A stretch of DNA of 64,000 nucleotides from Paraburkholderia sp. UYCP14C (GCF_004197395.1 NZ_SELS01000054.1:1-64000); one strand, 5' to 3'. Counted from the stretch's first letter, positions 1 to 9,074 are shown. Made by a program: numbers and translations. Notes: generated from the letters alone by a model not told the origin.

Positions 1-70
1 TCGGCTCGCGATTTACGCTCCACGCTTCCTCCCCACACCCGGTCGCCCTCGTGCAGTTGCGCTTCACTTC

Positions 71-133
71 ATTCGCTATGACCAGCTTATGGCGGGACTT
101 ACACCCGCAGGAGTGCGCCCATGCTGGGCGCAC
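71..133. other. Structured intergenic segment with two hairpins
   Basis: Non-coding end of the window. Two GC-rich inverted repeats follow each other: gcggg/cccgc within 92-108 and gtgcgccc/gggcgcac at 113-120 and 126-133 with a 5-base loop. They lie just outside the terminator at 142-165. No protein-coding signal is convincing here. The pattern could be a dispersed repeat or a structured RNA; nothing in the window shows a second copy. Confidence 0.3.
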
Positions 134-141
134 AAACGAAA

Positions 142-165
142 GCGGGCAGCCCGAAGGCTGCCCGC
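142..165 (-). terminator. Rho-independent terminator of the LOG-family gene
   Basis: A perfect 10-bp stem (gcgggcagcc / ggctgcccgc) with a 4-base loop (TTCG when read on the minus strand). On the minus strand it is followed by a T-rich run (tttcgtttg). It sits about 70 bases past the stop codon of the minus-strand gene ending at 236. Confidence 0.75.
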
Positions 166-235
166 CATGTGCGCGACCAGATATGTGCGCAATGCCTCGC
201 GTCTCGCGTAACGCGAGGCGCGCAGCGTCATGCGA

Positions 236-979
236 TCACAGGTAGAACATCCGGTCTTCGTCCGACTTGACCGGATGTGCTTCGCCTTCCTCGCGGTCTT
301 CGTAGAACTTGAGCACCGCTTCGAGCACCTGGTCGGGATTGTCGATTACCTGCATCAGATCGATGTCGGTCGGGTTGATCAAACCCATCGGGATCAGCGA
401 GCTCTTGAACCACGCGAGCAGACCCTCCCAGAACTCGGCGCCGACCAGAATGATCGGCACGTGACGCGACTTCTTGGTCTGGATCAACGTGAGCACTTCG
501 GCCAGTTCGTCGAGCGTGCCGAAGCCGCCGGGCATCACGATCACCGCGTCCGAATTCTTCACGAACGTGACCTTGCGCGTGAAGAAATGGCGGAAGCGCA
601 GCGAGATGTCCTGCCACTGGTTGCCCGACTGCTCGTGCGGCAACTCGATGTTCAGACCGACCGACGGCGCCTTGCCCGCATGCGCGCCCTTGTTGGCCGC
701 TTCCATGATGCCGGGGCCGCCGCCGGAGATCACCGCGAAGCCCGCATCCGACAATTTGCGGGCGATCTGCGTGGCGAGTTTGTAGTACGGCGAGTTCGGT
801 TTCAGACGCGCCGAACCATAGATGCTGACCGCCGGCCGAATCTCCGACAGGTACTCGGTCGCCTCGATAAACTCTGCCATAATCGTGAACATCTGCCACG
901 ATGCGCGGGCTTTCTTGGCCGTTGCGCGCTCTTGATCTGCGAGCGATCGCAGACTCGGAATCACTTTTCTCTTAGTCAT
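236..979 (-). CDS. LOG-family Rossmann-fold protein (TIGR00730 type)
   Basis: Protein of 247 residues with the two signatures of the LOG/lysine decarboxylase-like family: a glycine-rich GGGPGIMEAANKG motif and the PGGFGTLDE motif (PGGxGTxxE). Family members are nucleotide-monophosphate phosphoribohydrolases, best known as cytokinin-riboside 5'-phosphate hydrolases, and are cytosolic. The roughly 70-residue N-terminal extension before the Rossmann fold places it in the longer bacterial subgroup. The start codon (977-979) faces the polA start codon (981-983) with one base between, so its promoter must lie inside polA. A terminator follows at 142-165. Substrate in this organism is not known; earlier annotations call such proteins lysine decarboxylases, which is not supported. 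Confidence 0.9.
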   Translation of the reverse strand: MTKRKVIPSLRSLADQERATAKKARASWQMFTIMAEFIEATEYLSEIRPAVSIYGSARLKPNSPYYKLATQIARKLSDAGFAVISGGGPGIMEAANKGAHAGKAPSVGLNIELPHEQSGNQWQDISLRFRHFFTRKVTFVKNSDAVIVMPGGFGTLDELAEVLTLIQTKKSRHVPIILVGAEFWEGLLAWFKSSLIPMGLINPTDIDLMQVIDNPDQVLEAVLKFYEDREEGEAHPVKSDEDRMFYL

Positions 980-980
980 A

Positions 981-3722
981 ATGCCTGAAGAACGAAGCCT
1001 TGAAGGTAAGACCCTGCTGTTGGTCGACGGTTCGAGTTATCTATACCGGGCCTACCATGCGATGCCCGATCTGCGCGGTCCCGAGGGTGGCCCGACGGGT
1101 GCGCTCTACGGGATGATCAACATGCTGCGGCGCATGCGCAAGGAAGTCACAGCAGAGTATAGCGCGTGCGTGTTCGACGCCAAGGGCAAAACGTTTCGCG
1201 ACGACTGGTATCCGGACTACAAGGCGAATCGTCCGTCAATGCCGGAAGATCTTGCCCGTCAGATCGAGCCGATTCACGTCGCGGTGCGTGCGCTCGGCTG
1301 GCCGCTGCTGATGATCGAGCGCGTCGAAGCGGATGACGTGATCGGCACGCTGTGCACCGAGGCGGAAAAGCTCGGCATGAACGTGGTCGTGTCGACCGGC
1401 GACAAGGACCTCGCGCAGCTCGTGTCGAACCGGGTCACGCTCGTCAATACGATGACCAACGAAACGCTCGACCGCGACGGCGTGGTCGCGAAGTTCGGCG
1501 TGCCGCCGGAGCGCATCATCGATTACCTGTCGCTGATCGGCGATACCGTCGACAACGTGCCGGGCGTCGAGAAGTGCGGCCCGAAAACGGCAGTCAAATG
1601 GCTGACGCAATATGACTCGCTCGACGGCATCGTCGAGCATGCGAGCGAGATCAAGGGCGCGGTCGGCGACAATCTGCGCCGCGCGCTGGACTTCTTGCCG
1701 ATGGCGCGCAAGCTCGTCACGGTCGAGCGTCATTGCGATCTGAATGGTCATCTCGTGTCGATCGAGGAAAGTTTGCCGAGCCGGCCCGAGTCGCGCGAAG
1801 AGTTGCGCGACGTGTTCACGCGCCACGGCTTCAAGACGTGGCTGCGCGAAGTCGAAATTGCCGACGCGGTCGAAGGTCCGGAAACCGACGTGCCGCCCGC
1901 GCTCGCTGTCGATCACGAGCGCCACTACGAGACCGTGCAGACATGGGAGCAACTCGACGCGTGGCTCGATAAGATCAACGCCGCCGAGCTGACCTCGTTC
2001 GATACCGAAACCACCTCGCTCGATCCGATGGTCGCGCAGATCGTTGGCTTGTCGCTGTCGGTCGAGGCGGGCCGCGCCGCGTACGTGCCGCTCGCTCATC
2101 GCGGCCCCGACGCGCCGGAACAGCTGCCGCGCGACGAAGTGCTCGCGAAGCTCAAGCCGTGGCTCGAAAGCGCCGAGCGCAAGAAGGTCGGCCAGCATCT
2201 GAAGTACGACGAACAGGTGCTTGCGAATTACGGCATCGAAATGCGCGGCGTCGAGCATGACACGCTGCTCGAATCGTACGTGCTCGAATCGCATCGCACG
2301 CACGACATGGACAGCCTCGCGCTGCGTCATCTCGGCGTGAAGACGATCAAGTACGAAGAGGTCGCGGGCAAGGGCGCGCAGCAGATCGGCTTCGACGAAG
2401 TCGCGCTCGACAAAGCCGCCGAATATGCGGCCGAAGACGCCGACATCACGCTGCGTTTGCATCAGGCCTTGTATCCGCAGATCGCCGCGGAGAAGTCGCT
2501 CGACCATGTGTACCGCGAGATCGAAGTGCCGACCTCGCGCGTGCTGCGCAAGATGGAGCGCACCGGCGTGCTGATCGACGCGGAGAAGTTGCGTCAGCAG
2601 AGCAGCGAGATCGCCACGCGCCTGATCGAACTCGAGGGTGAGGCGTACGAACTGGCCGGCGGCGAATTCAACCTCGGCTCGCCGAAGCAGATCGGTCAGA
2701 TTTTCTTCGAGAAGCTCGAACTGCCGGTCATCAAGAAGACGCCGAGCGGCGCGCCGTCCACCGACGAAGAAGTGTTGCAGAAGCTCGCCGAAGACTATCC
2801 GCTGCCGAAGATCCTGCTCGAACATCGCGGCTTGTCGAAACTGAAGTCCACCTATACCGACAAGCTGCCGCGCATGGTCAATGCGCAAACCGGCCGCGTG
2901 CATACGAACTATGCACAGGCCGTCGCGGTGACGGGGCGGCTCGCGTCGAACGATCCGAACCTGCAGAACATTCCGGTGCGTACCGGCGAAGGCCGGCGCA
3001 TCCGCGAGGCGTTCATCGCGCCGCCGGGACACAAGCTGGTGTCCGCCGACTATTCGCAGATCGAATTGCGCATCATGGCGCACATCTCCGGCGACGCATC
3101 GCTGATGCGCGCGTTCGCGCAGGGCGAGGACATTCACCGTGCCACCGCGTCGGAAATCTTCGGCGTGACGCCGCTCGAAGTGTCGAGCGATCAGCGGCGC
3201 GTCGCGAAGGTCATCAACTTCGGGCTCATCTACGGCATGAGCGCGTTCGGCCTCGCGTCGAACCTCGGCATCACGCGCGATGCGGCGAAGATGTATATCG
3301 ACCGCTACTTCGCGCGCTATCCCGGTGTCGCGCGCTATATGGACGAGACGCGCTTGAGCGCGAAGGCGAAGGGCTACGTCGAAACGGTGTTCGGCCGCCG
3401 TCTGTGGCTGCCCGAAATCAACGGCGGCAACGGTCCGCGCCGCCAGGCCGCCGAGCGGGCCGCGATCAACGCGCCGATGCAGGGCACCGCGGCCGATCTC
3501 ATCAAGATGTCGATGATCGCCGTGCAGAACTGGATCGAAGACTCGAAGATCGGCACGCGCATGATCATGCAGGTACACGACGAACTGATCCTCGAAGTGC
3601 CCGACGCTGAGTTGTCCGAAGTCCGCAAGCGCCTGCCAGAACTGATGTGCGGCGTCGCCGCGCTGAAGGTGCCGCTCGTCGCCGAAGTCGGCGCGGGGCT
3701 GAACTGGGAGGAGGCGCATTGA
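981..3722 (+). CDS. polA: DNA polymerase I
   Basis: Protein of 913 residues, the usual size. It has an N-terminal 5'-3' exonuclease domain (about 8-290), a 3'-5' proofreading domain beginning near residue 330 with the acidic pair in FDTETTSLD, and a C-terminal family A polymerase domain. Motif A is SADYSQIELR, the O-helix is RRVAKVINFGLIYG, and motif C is MQVHDELILEVP near residue 865. All three activities therefore look intact, including proofreading, which some bacterial Pol I enzymes have lost. It acts in Okazaki fragment maturation and repair. No good ribosome binding site precedes the ATG; the divergent LOG gene starts one base away. Confidence 0.98.
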   Translation: MPEERSLEGKTLLLVDGSSYLYRAYHAMPDLRGPEGGPTGALYGMINMLRRMRKEVTAEYSACVFDAKGKTFRDDWYPDYKANRPSMPEDLARQIEPIHVAVRALGWPLLMIERVEADDVIGTLCTEAEKLGMNVVVSTGDKDLAQLVSNRVTLVNTMTNETLDRDGVVAKFGVPPERIIDYLSLIGDTVDNVPGVEKCGPKTAVKWLTQYDSLDGIVEHASEIKGAVGDNLRRALDFLPMARKLVTVERHCDLNGHLVSIEESLPSRPESREELRDVFTRHGFKTWLREVEIADAVEGPETDVPPALAVDHERHYETVQTWEQLDAWLDKINAAELTSFDTETTSLDPMVAQIVGLSLSVEAGRAAYVPLAHRGPDAPEQLPRDEVLAKLKPWLESAERKKVGQHLKYDEQVLANYGIEMRGVEHDTLLESYVLESHRTHDMDSLALRHLGVKTIKYEEVAGKGAQQIGFDEVALDKAAEYAAEDADITLRLHQALYPQIAAEKSLDHVYREIEVPTSRVLRKMERTGVLIDAEKLRQQSSEIATRLIELEGEAYELAGGEFNLGSPKQIGQIFFEKLELPVIKKTPSGAPSTDEEVLQKLAEDYPLPKILLEHRGLSKLKSTYTDKLPRMVNAQTGRVHTNYAQAVAVTGRLASNDPNLQNIPVRTGEGRRIREAFIAPPGHKLVSADYSQIELRIMAHISGDASLMRAFAQGEDIHRATASEIFGVTPLEVSSDQRRVAKVINFGLIYGMSAFGLASNLGITRDAAKMYIDRYFARYPGVARYMDETRLSAKAKGYVETVFGRRLWLPEINGGNGPRRQAAERAAINAPMQGTAADLIKMSMIAVQNWIEDSKIGTRMIMQVHDELILEVPDAELSEVRKRLPELMCGVAALKVPLVAEVGAGLNWEEAH

Positions 3723-3730
3723 CATGCCCG

Positions 3731-3763
3731 TGACACGCGCACGATAACGTCGTGCGCATGTCA
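3731..3763 (+). terminator. Possible terminator hairpin after polA
   Basis: A long imperfect hairpin: tgaca then gcgcacga, loop taacg, tcgtgcgc then tgtca, with one c-a mismatch. It is 8 bases after the polA stop codon. The following bases include only a short gttttgg run, so intrinsic termination would be weak. Confidence 0.45.
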
Positions 3764-3879
3764 CACATGGGTTTTGGCGACTTGTGACTTCCCGGGCGGG
3801 TCGAGGACAATCGGTTCAGGACGGCGCATTCGTGCGCAGCGTCGCGACAGATAATTCATCGGCTACACGGAGAAGTGCA

Positions 3880-5235
3880 ATGCATCGATTTATCGTCGTT
3901 GGCGGAGGAGCGGGAGGGCTGGAACTGGCGACACGCCTTGGCGATCGCTATGGCGTCGACAGGAAGGGGCGCAGCGCGCAGGCCCTGGTCACGCTGGTCG
4001 ACCGCAATCCCACGCATATCTGGAAGCCGCTGCTGCACGAGGTGGCGGCCGGCAGCATGGACCCGTTCACGCAGGAGCTCGAATACGCTGCGCAGGCGCG
4101 CTGGCATGGCTTCGAATTCCAGCAGGGCGAACTGACCGGGCTCGACCGCGCGAACCGGCGTATCACGCTCGGCATCGTGCTCGACGACGACGGCGCCGAA
4201 CTGCTGCCCGAACGCGAGCTCGAGTACGACACGCTGGTCATCGCGATCGGCAGCACCACGGCCTTCTTCGGCGTCAAGGGCGCGGCCGAATTCTCCATTG
4301 CACTCGATACCGTTGGCCAGGCCGAGCGTTTCCGCAAACGCCTGATCGCGGCGTGCATGCGCGCCGAGCATCAGGCGCACGAGCCCGTCGAATCGAGACC
4401 GGGACCCGGCACCTGGACGTCCAGCGAGCCGCGCATTCAGGTGGCGATCGTCGGCGGCGGCGCGACGGGGGTCGAGTTGTCGGCGGAGCTGCGCAATACT
4501 GCGCAGGTTTTGTCCGCGTATGGCTTGCACAAGCTCGATCCGCGGCATGACGTCGGCATCGTGTTGATCGAGGCCGGTCCGCGCATTCTGCCCGCGTTGC
4601 AGGAGCGCGTTTCCACGGCCACCGCCGAACTGCTGACCAAGCTCGGCGTGAAGCTGATGATCGGCGAGACCGTGGCCGAGGTCGCGCCGGGCTACATCCG
4701 CACCGCGAGCGACCACACCGTGCGCGCCGATCTGACTGTGTGGGCGGCGGGCATCAAGGCGCCGGCGGTGCTGGGTCAGCTCGACGGCTTGCCGGTCAAC
4801 CGGCTCGGTCAGCTGGTCGTGCGCCGCACGCTGCAAACGGAAATCGACGACAACGTCTTCGCTCTCGGTGATTGCGCGGCCTGCGAGTGGCCGGGCAACG
4901 AGCGCAACGTGCCGCCGCGCGCTCAGGCTGCCCATCAGCAGGCGAGCTTTTTGCTGAAGGCCTTGGCGGCGCGCCTCGACAACAAGCCGCTGCCGGAATT
5001 CACCTATCGCGACTTCGGTTCGCTGGTCTCGCTCGGGCACTTCAGCGCGGTCGGCAATCTGATGGGCGGGGTGATCGGCGGCAATATGCTGATCGAAGGT
5101 CTGTTCGCGCGTTTCATGTACATGTCGCTGTACCGGCTGCATATCGCGGCGCTGCACGGCTATCCGCGCATGGTGCTCGACACCTTTGCGCACTGGTTGC
5201 GCCGTACCACGCTGCCGCGCGTCAAGCTGCACTGA
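3880..5235 (+). CDS. ndh: Type II NADH dehydrogenase (NDH-2) / FAD-dependent pyridine nucleotide oxidoreductase
   Basis: Protein of 451 residues. It has two Rossmann dinucleotide motifs, VVGGGAGGLELA at the N-terminus for FAD and VAIVGGGATGVELSAEL in the middle for NADH, and the late FAD motif VFALGDCAA. This is the architecture of the single-subunit, non-proton-pumping NADH:quinone oxidoreductase bound to the cytoplasmic membrane. The C-terminal part lacks a clear transmembrane segment but carries hydrophobic stretches, as in NDH-2 enzymes that bind the membrane peripherally. The ATG at 3880 was chosen over an upstream in-frame start at 3784 because GGAG lies 7 bases before it and the flavin motif begins immediately after. 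Confidence 0.88.
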   Translation: MHRFIVVGGGAGGLELATRLGDRYGVDRKGRSAQALVTLVDRNPTHIWKPLLHEVAAGSMDPFTQELEYAAQARWHGFEFQQGELTGLDRANRRITLGIVLDDDGAELLPERELEYDTLVIAIGSTTAFFGVKGAAEFSIALDTVGQAERFRKRLIAACMRAEHQAHEPVESRPGPGTWTSSEPRIQVAIVGGGATGVELSAELRNTAQVLSAYGLHKLDPRHDVGIVLIEAGPRILPALQERVSTATAELLTKLGVKLMIGETVAEVAPGYIRTASDHTVRADLTVWAAGIKAPAVLGQLDGLPVNRLGQLVVRRTLQTEIDDNVFALGDCAACEWPGNERNVPPRAQAAHQQASFLLKALAARLDNKPLPEFTYRDFGSLVSLGHFSAVGNLMGGVIGGNMLIEGLFARFMYMSLYRLHIAALHGYPRMVLDTFAHWLRRTTLPRVKLH

Positions 5236-5325
5236 CGCGCGCGGACGTTCTCCTCAGTTGAATCTGCAACGGGATGCGCGCAAGGCGTATCCTGTTGCCT
5301 CTAACAATTCTTCGAGGAGCGCCAC

Positions 5326-6198
5326 ATGCTGAAGCCTGAAGTCGATTGTCTGGTCCCGCACGTTCCCTTCGATCGTCGCACCTTCATCAAGGCGGCGCTG
5401 GGCACCGGTTTCGCGGCGGCGGTGCTGCCCGTGTCGGCGCAAACCATCCACACCGACGGCGACGGCCTCGAGGCGGGGGAAGTGGCATTCCATTCGGAAG
5501 GCACGCTGATACCGGCCTATCGCGCGCAGCCGAAGGGCCAGACGCATCTGCCGGTGATCCTCGTCGTGCATGAAATCTTCGGCGTGCACGAGCACATCGC
5601 CGACGTCTGCCGTCGCGTCGCGAAGCAGGGCTATCTGGCAATCGCACCGAACTTGTACGAGCGCGAAGGCGATCCGACCGTCTACACGAGCATGCAGCAA
5701 TTAAACGAGCAACTGGTCAGCAAAGTGCCCGACGCGCAGGCGATGGCCGACCTCGACGCGGCCGCCGCGTGGGCCGGCGAAAACGGCGGCGACCTGAACC
5801 GGCTCGGTGTGAACGGATTCTGCTGGGGCGGGCGCATTTCGTGGCTGTATGCCGAGCACAATCCGCGCGTGAAGGCGGGGGTCGCCTGGTATGGTCGCGT
5901 GACCGGCGCGAAGAATGCGATGACGCCGGCCAATCCTATCGATCTCGTCGCCGACCTGCATGCGCCGGTGCTCGGCCTGTATGGGCGTCAGGATTCAAGC
6001 ATTCCGCAGGACACGCTCGAGCAGATGAAGCAGGCGATCGCGCAAGGTCCGCAGGCGGGGCGCGGCTCGCAGTTCGTCGTGTACGACGACGCAGGTCACG
6101 CGTTTTTCGCCGATTACCGTCCGAGCTACAAGAAGGCCGATGCCGAGGATGGCTGGCGTCGCACGCTCGTGTGGTTCAAGCAGCACGGCGTGGCTTGA
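5326..6198 (+). CDS. Tat-exported dienelactone hydrolase family protein
   Basis: Protein of 290 residues with a strong ribosome binding site (gaggagc). The alpha/beta-hydrolase signature GFCWGG supplies the nucleophilic cysteine; an Asp in GRQDSS and a His in DDAGHAFF complete the expected triad. The N-terminus contains DRRTFIKA followed by a hydrophobic stretch ending PVSA, a twin-arginine signal, so the folded enzyme is predicted to be periplasmic. Classical dienelactone hydrolases act in the cytosol on chloroaromatic intermediates; exported homologues have no settled substrate. It ends at a shared bidirectional terminator facing the sulfurtransferase gene. Confidence 0.88.
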   Translation: MLKPEVDCLVPHVPFDRRTFIKAALGTGFAAAVLPVSAQTIHTDGDGLEAGEVAFHSEGTLIPAYRAQPKGQTHLPVILVVHEIFGVHEHIADVCRRVAKQGYLAIAPNLYEREGDPTVYTSMQQLNEQLVSKVPDAQAMADLDAAAAWAGENGGDLNRLGVNGFCWGGRISWLYAEHNPRVKAGVAWYGRVTGAKNAMTPANPIDLVADLHAPVLGLYGRQDSSIPQDTLEQMKQAIAQGPQAGRGSQFVVYDDAGHAFFADYRPSYKKADAEDGWRRTLVWFKQHGVA

Positions 6199-6248
6199 GG
6201 CGCTGCTCGAAATCTTCGCGGCTCGTTGAGCCAACCATAGATCCGATG

Positions 6249-6289
6249 AAAAAAAGGCCGTTGCCGCTTTCGAGCGGCAACGGCCTTTT
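6249..6289. terminator. Bidirectional rho-independent terminator
   Basis: A perfect 13-bp stem, ggccgttgccgct / agcggcaacggcc (6256-6268 and 6273-6285), with a TTCG loop. It is flanked by a seven-A run on the left and TTTT on the right. It serves the convergent dienelactone hydrolase and sulfurtransferase genes. Confidence 0.93.
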
Positions 6290-6319
6290 CGTCTGGTTAC
6301 GACTTGCCGCGGACCGCGC

Positions 6320-7189
6320 TCAAGGTTGCGCGCCCGTCGCCACCGGCCGTTTCGGATCGGAACTCCATTCGCTCCACGAGCCCGCGTACAACGCTGAACC
6401 GTGCAGGCCGGCAACCTCCATCGCGAGCGAATTCACGCATGCAGTCACGCCCGAGCCGCATTGCAGCACGACGTGTTCCGGCGGCGTATCGCCGAGCAGC
6501 GCGTGGAATTCCTCGCGCAGTGTGTGCGCCGGCTTGAAGCGGCCGTCGGCGGTCAGGTTGTCTTTGTAGAAGCGGTTCAGCGCGCCCGGGATATGGCCGC
6601 CGACGCGATCGAGCGTCTCGTTTTCGCCGCGATAGCGATCGGCCGCGCGCGCATCGACCACGGTCCGCTCCTTCGAGCCGAGATTGCGCTCGAGCGCCTG
6701 CACATCGATGGTCACGGCGAGCGGTGCGGCCGCCTTGAAGTCGCCGGTGTTCTGCGCGGGCACGTCCTGCGTCAGCGGTTGGCCGGCTGCTTCCCACGCC
6801 TGCAGTCCGCCGTCGAGCAGCGCGACCGCGTCGTGTCCGAGCCAGCGCAACAGCCACCAGACGCGTGCCGCGTACATGCCGCCTTGCGCGTCATAAGCGA
6901 CGACCTGCTGACCTTGCTTCAGCCCCCGCGACTCCAGCGTTTCGACGAGCCGCGCGCGATCGGGCAGCGGATGCCGTCCGTTCGTGCCGTTCTTCGGCCC
7001 GGACAGATCGCGATCGAGATGCAGATAGTGTGCGCCCGGCAGATGGCCGGCCAGCCAGGCTTTCTCGCCTGCCTCGGTATCGGCGAGGTCGAACCGGCAG
7101 TCGATCACGAACACGCTGCCCGGGGCGGCCGTGAGCCGCTCGGCAAGATTGGTCGCGGAGATCAGGGTGGTGTAATGAGTGTGGGGCAT
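6320..7189 (-). CDS. sseA: Thiosulfate/3-mercaptopyruvate sulfurtransferase (two-domain rhodanese)
   Basis: Protein of 289 residues with two rhodanese domains. The C-terminal one carries the active-site loop CGSGVTA, whose cysteine forms the persulfide; CG(S/T)GV(T/S)A loops are typical of 3-mercaptopyruvate sulfurtransferases. The first domain lacks a catalytic cysteine, as usual. The start at 7189 was preferred to an upstream ATG at 7234 because gaggagac lies directly before it. It moves sulfane sulfur from mercaptopyruvate or thiosulfate to acceptors such as cyanide or thiols in the cytosol. Which donor is preferred cannot be read from sequence. Confidence 0.9.
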   Translation of the reverse strand: MPHTHYTTLISATNLAERLTAAPGSVFVIDCRFDLADTEAGEKAWLAGHLPGAHYLHLDRDLSGPKNGTNGRHPLPDRARLVETLESRGLKQGQQVVAYDAQGGMYAARVWWLLRWLGHDAVALLDGGLQAWEAAGQPLTQDVPAQNTGDFKAAAPLAVTIDVQALERNLGSKERTVVDARAADRYRGENETLDRVGGHIPGALNRFYKDNLTADGRFKPAHTLREEFHALLGDTPPEHVVLQCGSGVTACVNSLAMEVAGLHGSALYAGSWSEWSSDPKRPVATGAQP

Positions 7190-7277
7190 GGGCGTCTCCT
7201 CGATACGGGCGATGACGGCTGCGGGCCGCGCCATTCGCGCGGCTGGCGCATGGCCGGTCTATGTCGGTAGTCTAAAC

Positions 7278-7309
7278 AAAAAAAGACGGGCCGCAGCCCG
7301 TCTTTCCTT
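7278..7309 (-). terminator. Rho-independent terminator of the Rieske oxygenase gene
   Basis: Perfect 10-bp stem aaagacgggc / gcccgtcttt with a cgca loop (7282-7305). A run of seven A residues at the left gives a U-tract on the minus strand. It separates the oxygenase gene from the sulfurtransferase gene downstream. Confidence 0.85.
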
Positions 7310-7338
7310 GAGTCAATGAATGCGCCGCGCGGCGCGCC

Positions 7339-8445
7339 TCAGATCGTGCCGAGTTCGCGCCGCAAAAACTCGTGGAAGTGCTGCATGCCGTCTTCCATCG
7401 GGCTCTGATACGGACCGACCTGCGAGTCACCGCGCTCCATCAGCGCAAGACGGCCGGCGTCCATGCGCTCGGCGATCTCGTCGTCTTCGCGGGCCGTCTC
7501 CATGTAGGCGGCGCGCTCGGCTTCGACGAATTCGCGCTCGAACAGCGCGATTTCCTCGGGGTAATAGAACTCCACCACGTTGGTGGTCTTCTGCGGGCCG
7601 CGCGGAATCAGCCACGACACGACCAGCACGTGCGGATACCACTCGATCATGATGCCCGGGTAGTACACCATCCAGATCGCGCCGAATTCGGGCGGATTGC
7701 CGTCGCGAAAGCGCAGCACCTCGTCGTGCCACTTGCGATACGTCGGGCTACCCGGTTGTTCGAGCGCCTTGTGCACCCCGACCGTCTGCACGCTGTACCA
7801 TTCGCCGAACTCCCACGTCAGATCGTCGCAATTGACGAAGCTGCCGAGGCCCGGATGGAACGGCGCGACGTGATAGTCCTCCAGATAGACCTCGATGAAG
7901 GTCTTCCAGTTGTAGTTGCACTCGTGGACTTCGACGTGATCGAACATGAAGCCCGAGAAGTCGAAGTGGCGCTTGGTGCCGAGGCGTGCGAGATCTTTTG
8001 CGACGTCGCGACCTTGGGCCTCGAACAGCAGCCCCTGCCAGTTCTGCAGCGGCGTGGCGCCGAGATTCAGGCACGGGTTGTCGGCGAAATGGGGGGCGCC
8101 GAGCAGTTCGCCCTTCAGGTCGTACGTCCAGCGATGCAGCGGGCAGACGATGTTCTGCGTCTGACCGCGGCCGTTGAGCATGATGGCTTGCCGGTGGCGG
8201 CACACGTTCGACAGCAGCTCGACTTGCGACTGCTGGTTACGGACGAGTACTCGCCCCTCGCGTTCGCTGGGCAAGGCAAAATAATCCCCCGCTTCGGGCA
8301 CCATGAGATCGTGGCCGATGTAGCGAGGACCTTTCTTGAAAAGGGTGTCGATTTCGCGCGTAAGAAGCGCTTCGTCAAAGTAAGCCGTGACTGGCAGCTG
8401 GCTGTGGACAGACCGCAACTGCAATGCATTGCTCAGATTGGACAT
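7339..8445 (-). CDS. Aromatic ring-hydroxylating dioxygenase alpha-subunit-like Rieske oxygenase
   Basis: Protein of 368 residues. The Rieske [2Fe-2S] ligands are visible as C-x-H-x16-C-x2-H (CRHR...CPLHRW). The mononuclear iron site fits the segment NYNWKTFIEVYLEDYHVAPF, with the usual D-x2-H and a further His. This is the catalytic alpha subunit of two-component ring-hydroxylating or N-demethylating oxygenases. No beta subunit, ferredoxin or reductase is adjacent, so the partner must be encoded elsewhere and the substrate is unknown. The start at 8445 is preferred over 8490 because ggagtggga precedes it. Confidence 0.88.
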   Translation of the reverse strand: MSNLSNALQLRSVHSQLPVTAYFDEALLTREIDTLFKKGPRYIGHDLMVPEAGDYFALPSEREGRVLVRNQQSQVELLSNVCRHRQAIMLNGRGQTQNIVCPLHRWTYDLKGELLGAPHFADNPCLNLGATPLQNWQGLLFEAQGRDVAKDLARLGTKRHFDFSGFMFDHVEVHECNYNWKTFIEVYLEDYHVAPFHPGLGSFVNCDDLTWEFGEWYSVQTVGVHKALEQPGSPTYRKWHDEVLRFRDGNPPEFGAIWMVYYPGIMIEWYPHVLVVSWLIPRGPQKTTNVVEFYYPEEIALFEREFVEAERAAYMETAREDDEIAERMDAGRLALMERGDSQVGPYQSPMEDGMQHFHEFLRRELGTI

Positions 8446-8765
8446 TCCCACTCCCGATGAAGACGTGAAAGCAGTGAACAACCCAACCATCGAAGATTCG
8501 ATTTAGGGAGCCCGCGATTATACCCGTTTCCCTGTGGCAGGGGCACTTAAGTCCCTGATTTGGGTTAAAAATGTCAAGAAAGTTCGGCATTTTCGCCGCA
8601 GACCTCGCGCTTTTTTTCTGCGAGACTTCAGGGTCGAAGCGGGGCAAAGGTGGGCATCGGACACGCTCGAAGCGAGGCGGCACGGCGGGGTGCAGGCTGG
8701 CGAGCGGATCGAAAATGTCGCTTTTGCCGTAGAATGTCCGACTTGTTTTAATTTTGCGACTATTC
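8446..8765. other. Divergent intergenic region (Rieske oxygenase / xseB)
   Basis: About 320 bases without a gene, between two divergent start codons. It carries the promoters for both directions. A tagaat hexamer at 8730-8735, about 30 bases before xseB, is a possible -10 element, without a clear -35. No repeat or RNA element was recognised. Confidence 0.5.
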
Positions 8766-9074
8766 ATGGCGAAGACCGCATCGAACGATTCCGCCGCCGC
8801 GCCAGCCGAAAGCGGCGATAGCGCGCCGCTGCCGGCGAACTACGAGGCCGCGCAGGCGGAGCTGGAAGAGCTCGTCGGGCGCATGGAAGGCGGCAGCCTG
8901 AGCCTCGAGGAATCGCTGGCCGCGTACCGTCGCGGGGCGGCACTTGTCGCATTCTGTCAACAGCAGCTCGAAAAGGTCGAGCAGCAGGTGAGGGTCCTCG
9001 ATGGCGAGACCCTCAAGCCGCTGCCCATGAATACCGCAGGCACAGCCGCGACTGAGAGCGGGGACGACCTATGA
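8766..9074 (+). CDS. xseB: Exodeoxyribonuclease VII small subunit
   Basis: Protein of 102 residues. The central part (AQAELEELVGRMEGGSLSLE and the helix QQQLEKVEQQV) matches the XseB family, whose small helical subunits bind the XseA nuclease. The family is often about 80 residues; extra residues at both ends here are low complexity. The ATG at 8766 is preferred over a TTG at 8754. The stop codon overlaps the ispA start (ATGA at 9071-9074), so the two are translationally coupled; the xseB-ispA-dxs order is common in proteobacteria. Confidence 0.95.
   Translation: MAKTASNDSAAAPAESGDSAPLPANYEAAQAELEELVGRMEGGSLSLEESLAAYRRGAALVAFCQQQLEKVEQQVRVLDGETLKPLPMNTAGTAATESGDDL

Noticed and set aside
236-979. 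Lysine decarboxylase
   Set aside because: The PGGxGTxxE motif defines LOG phosphoribohydrolases; the older name comes from a mis-annotation.
1236-3764. 842-residue minus-strand ORF opposite polA
   Set aside because: It lies wholly over polA, is Arg/His/Asp-rich and has no domain pattern; a shadow of GC-rich codon use.
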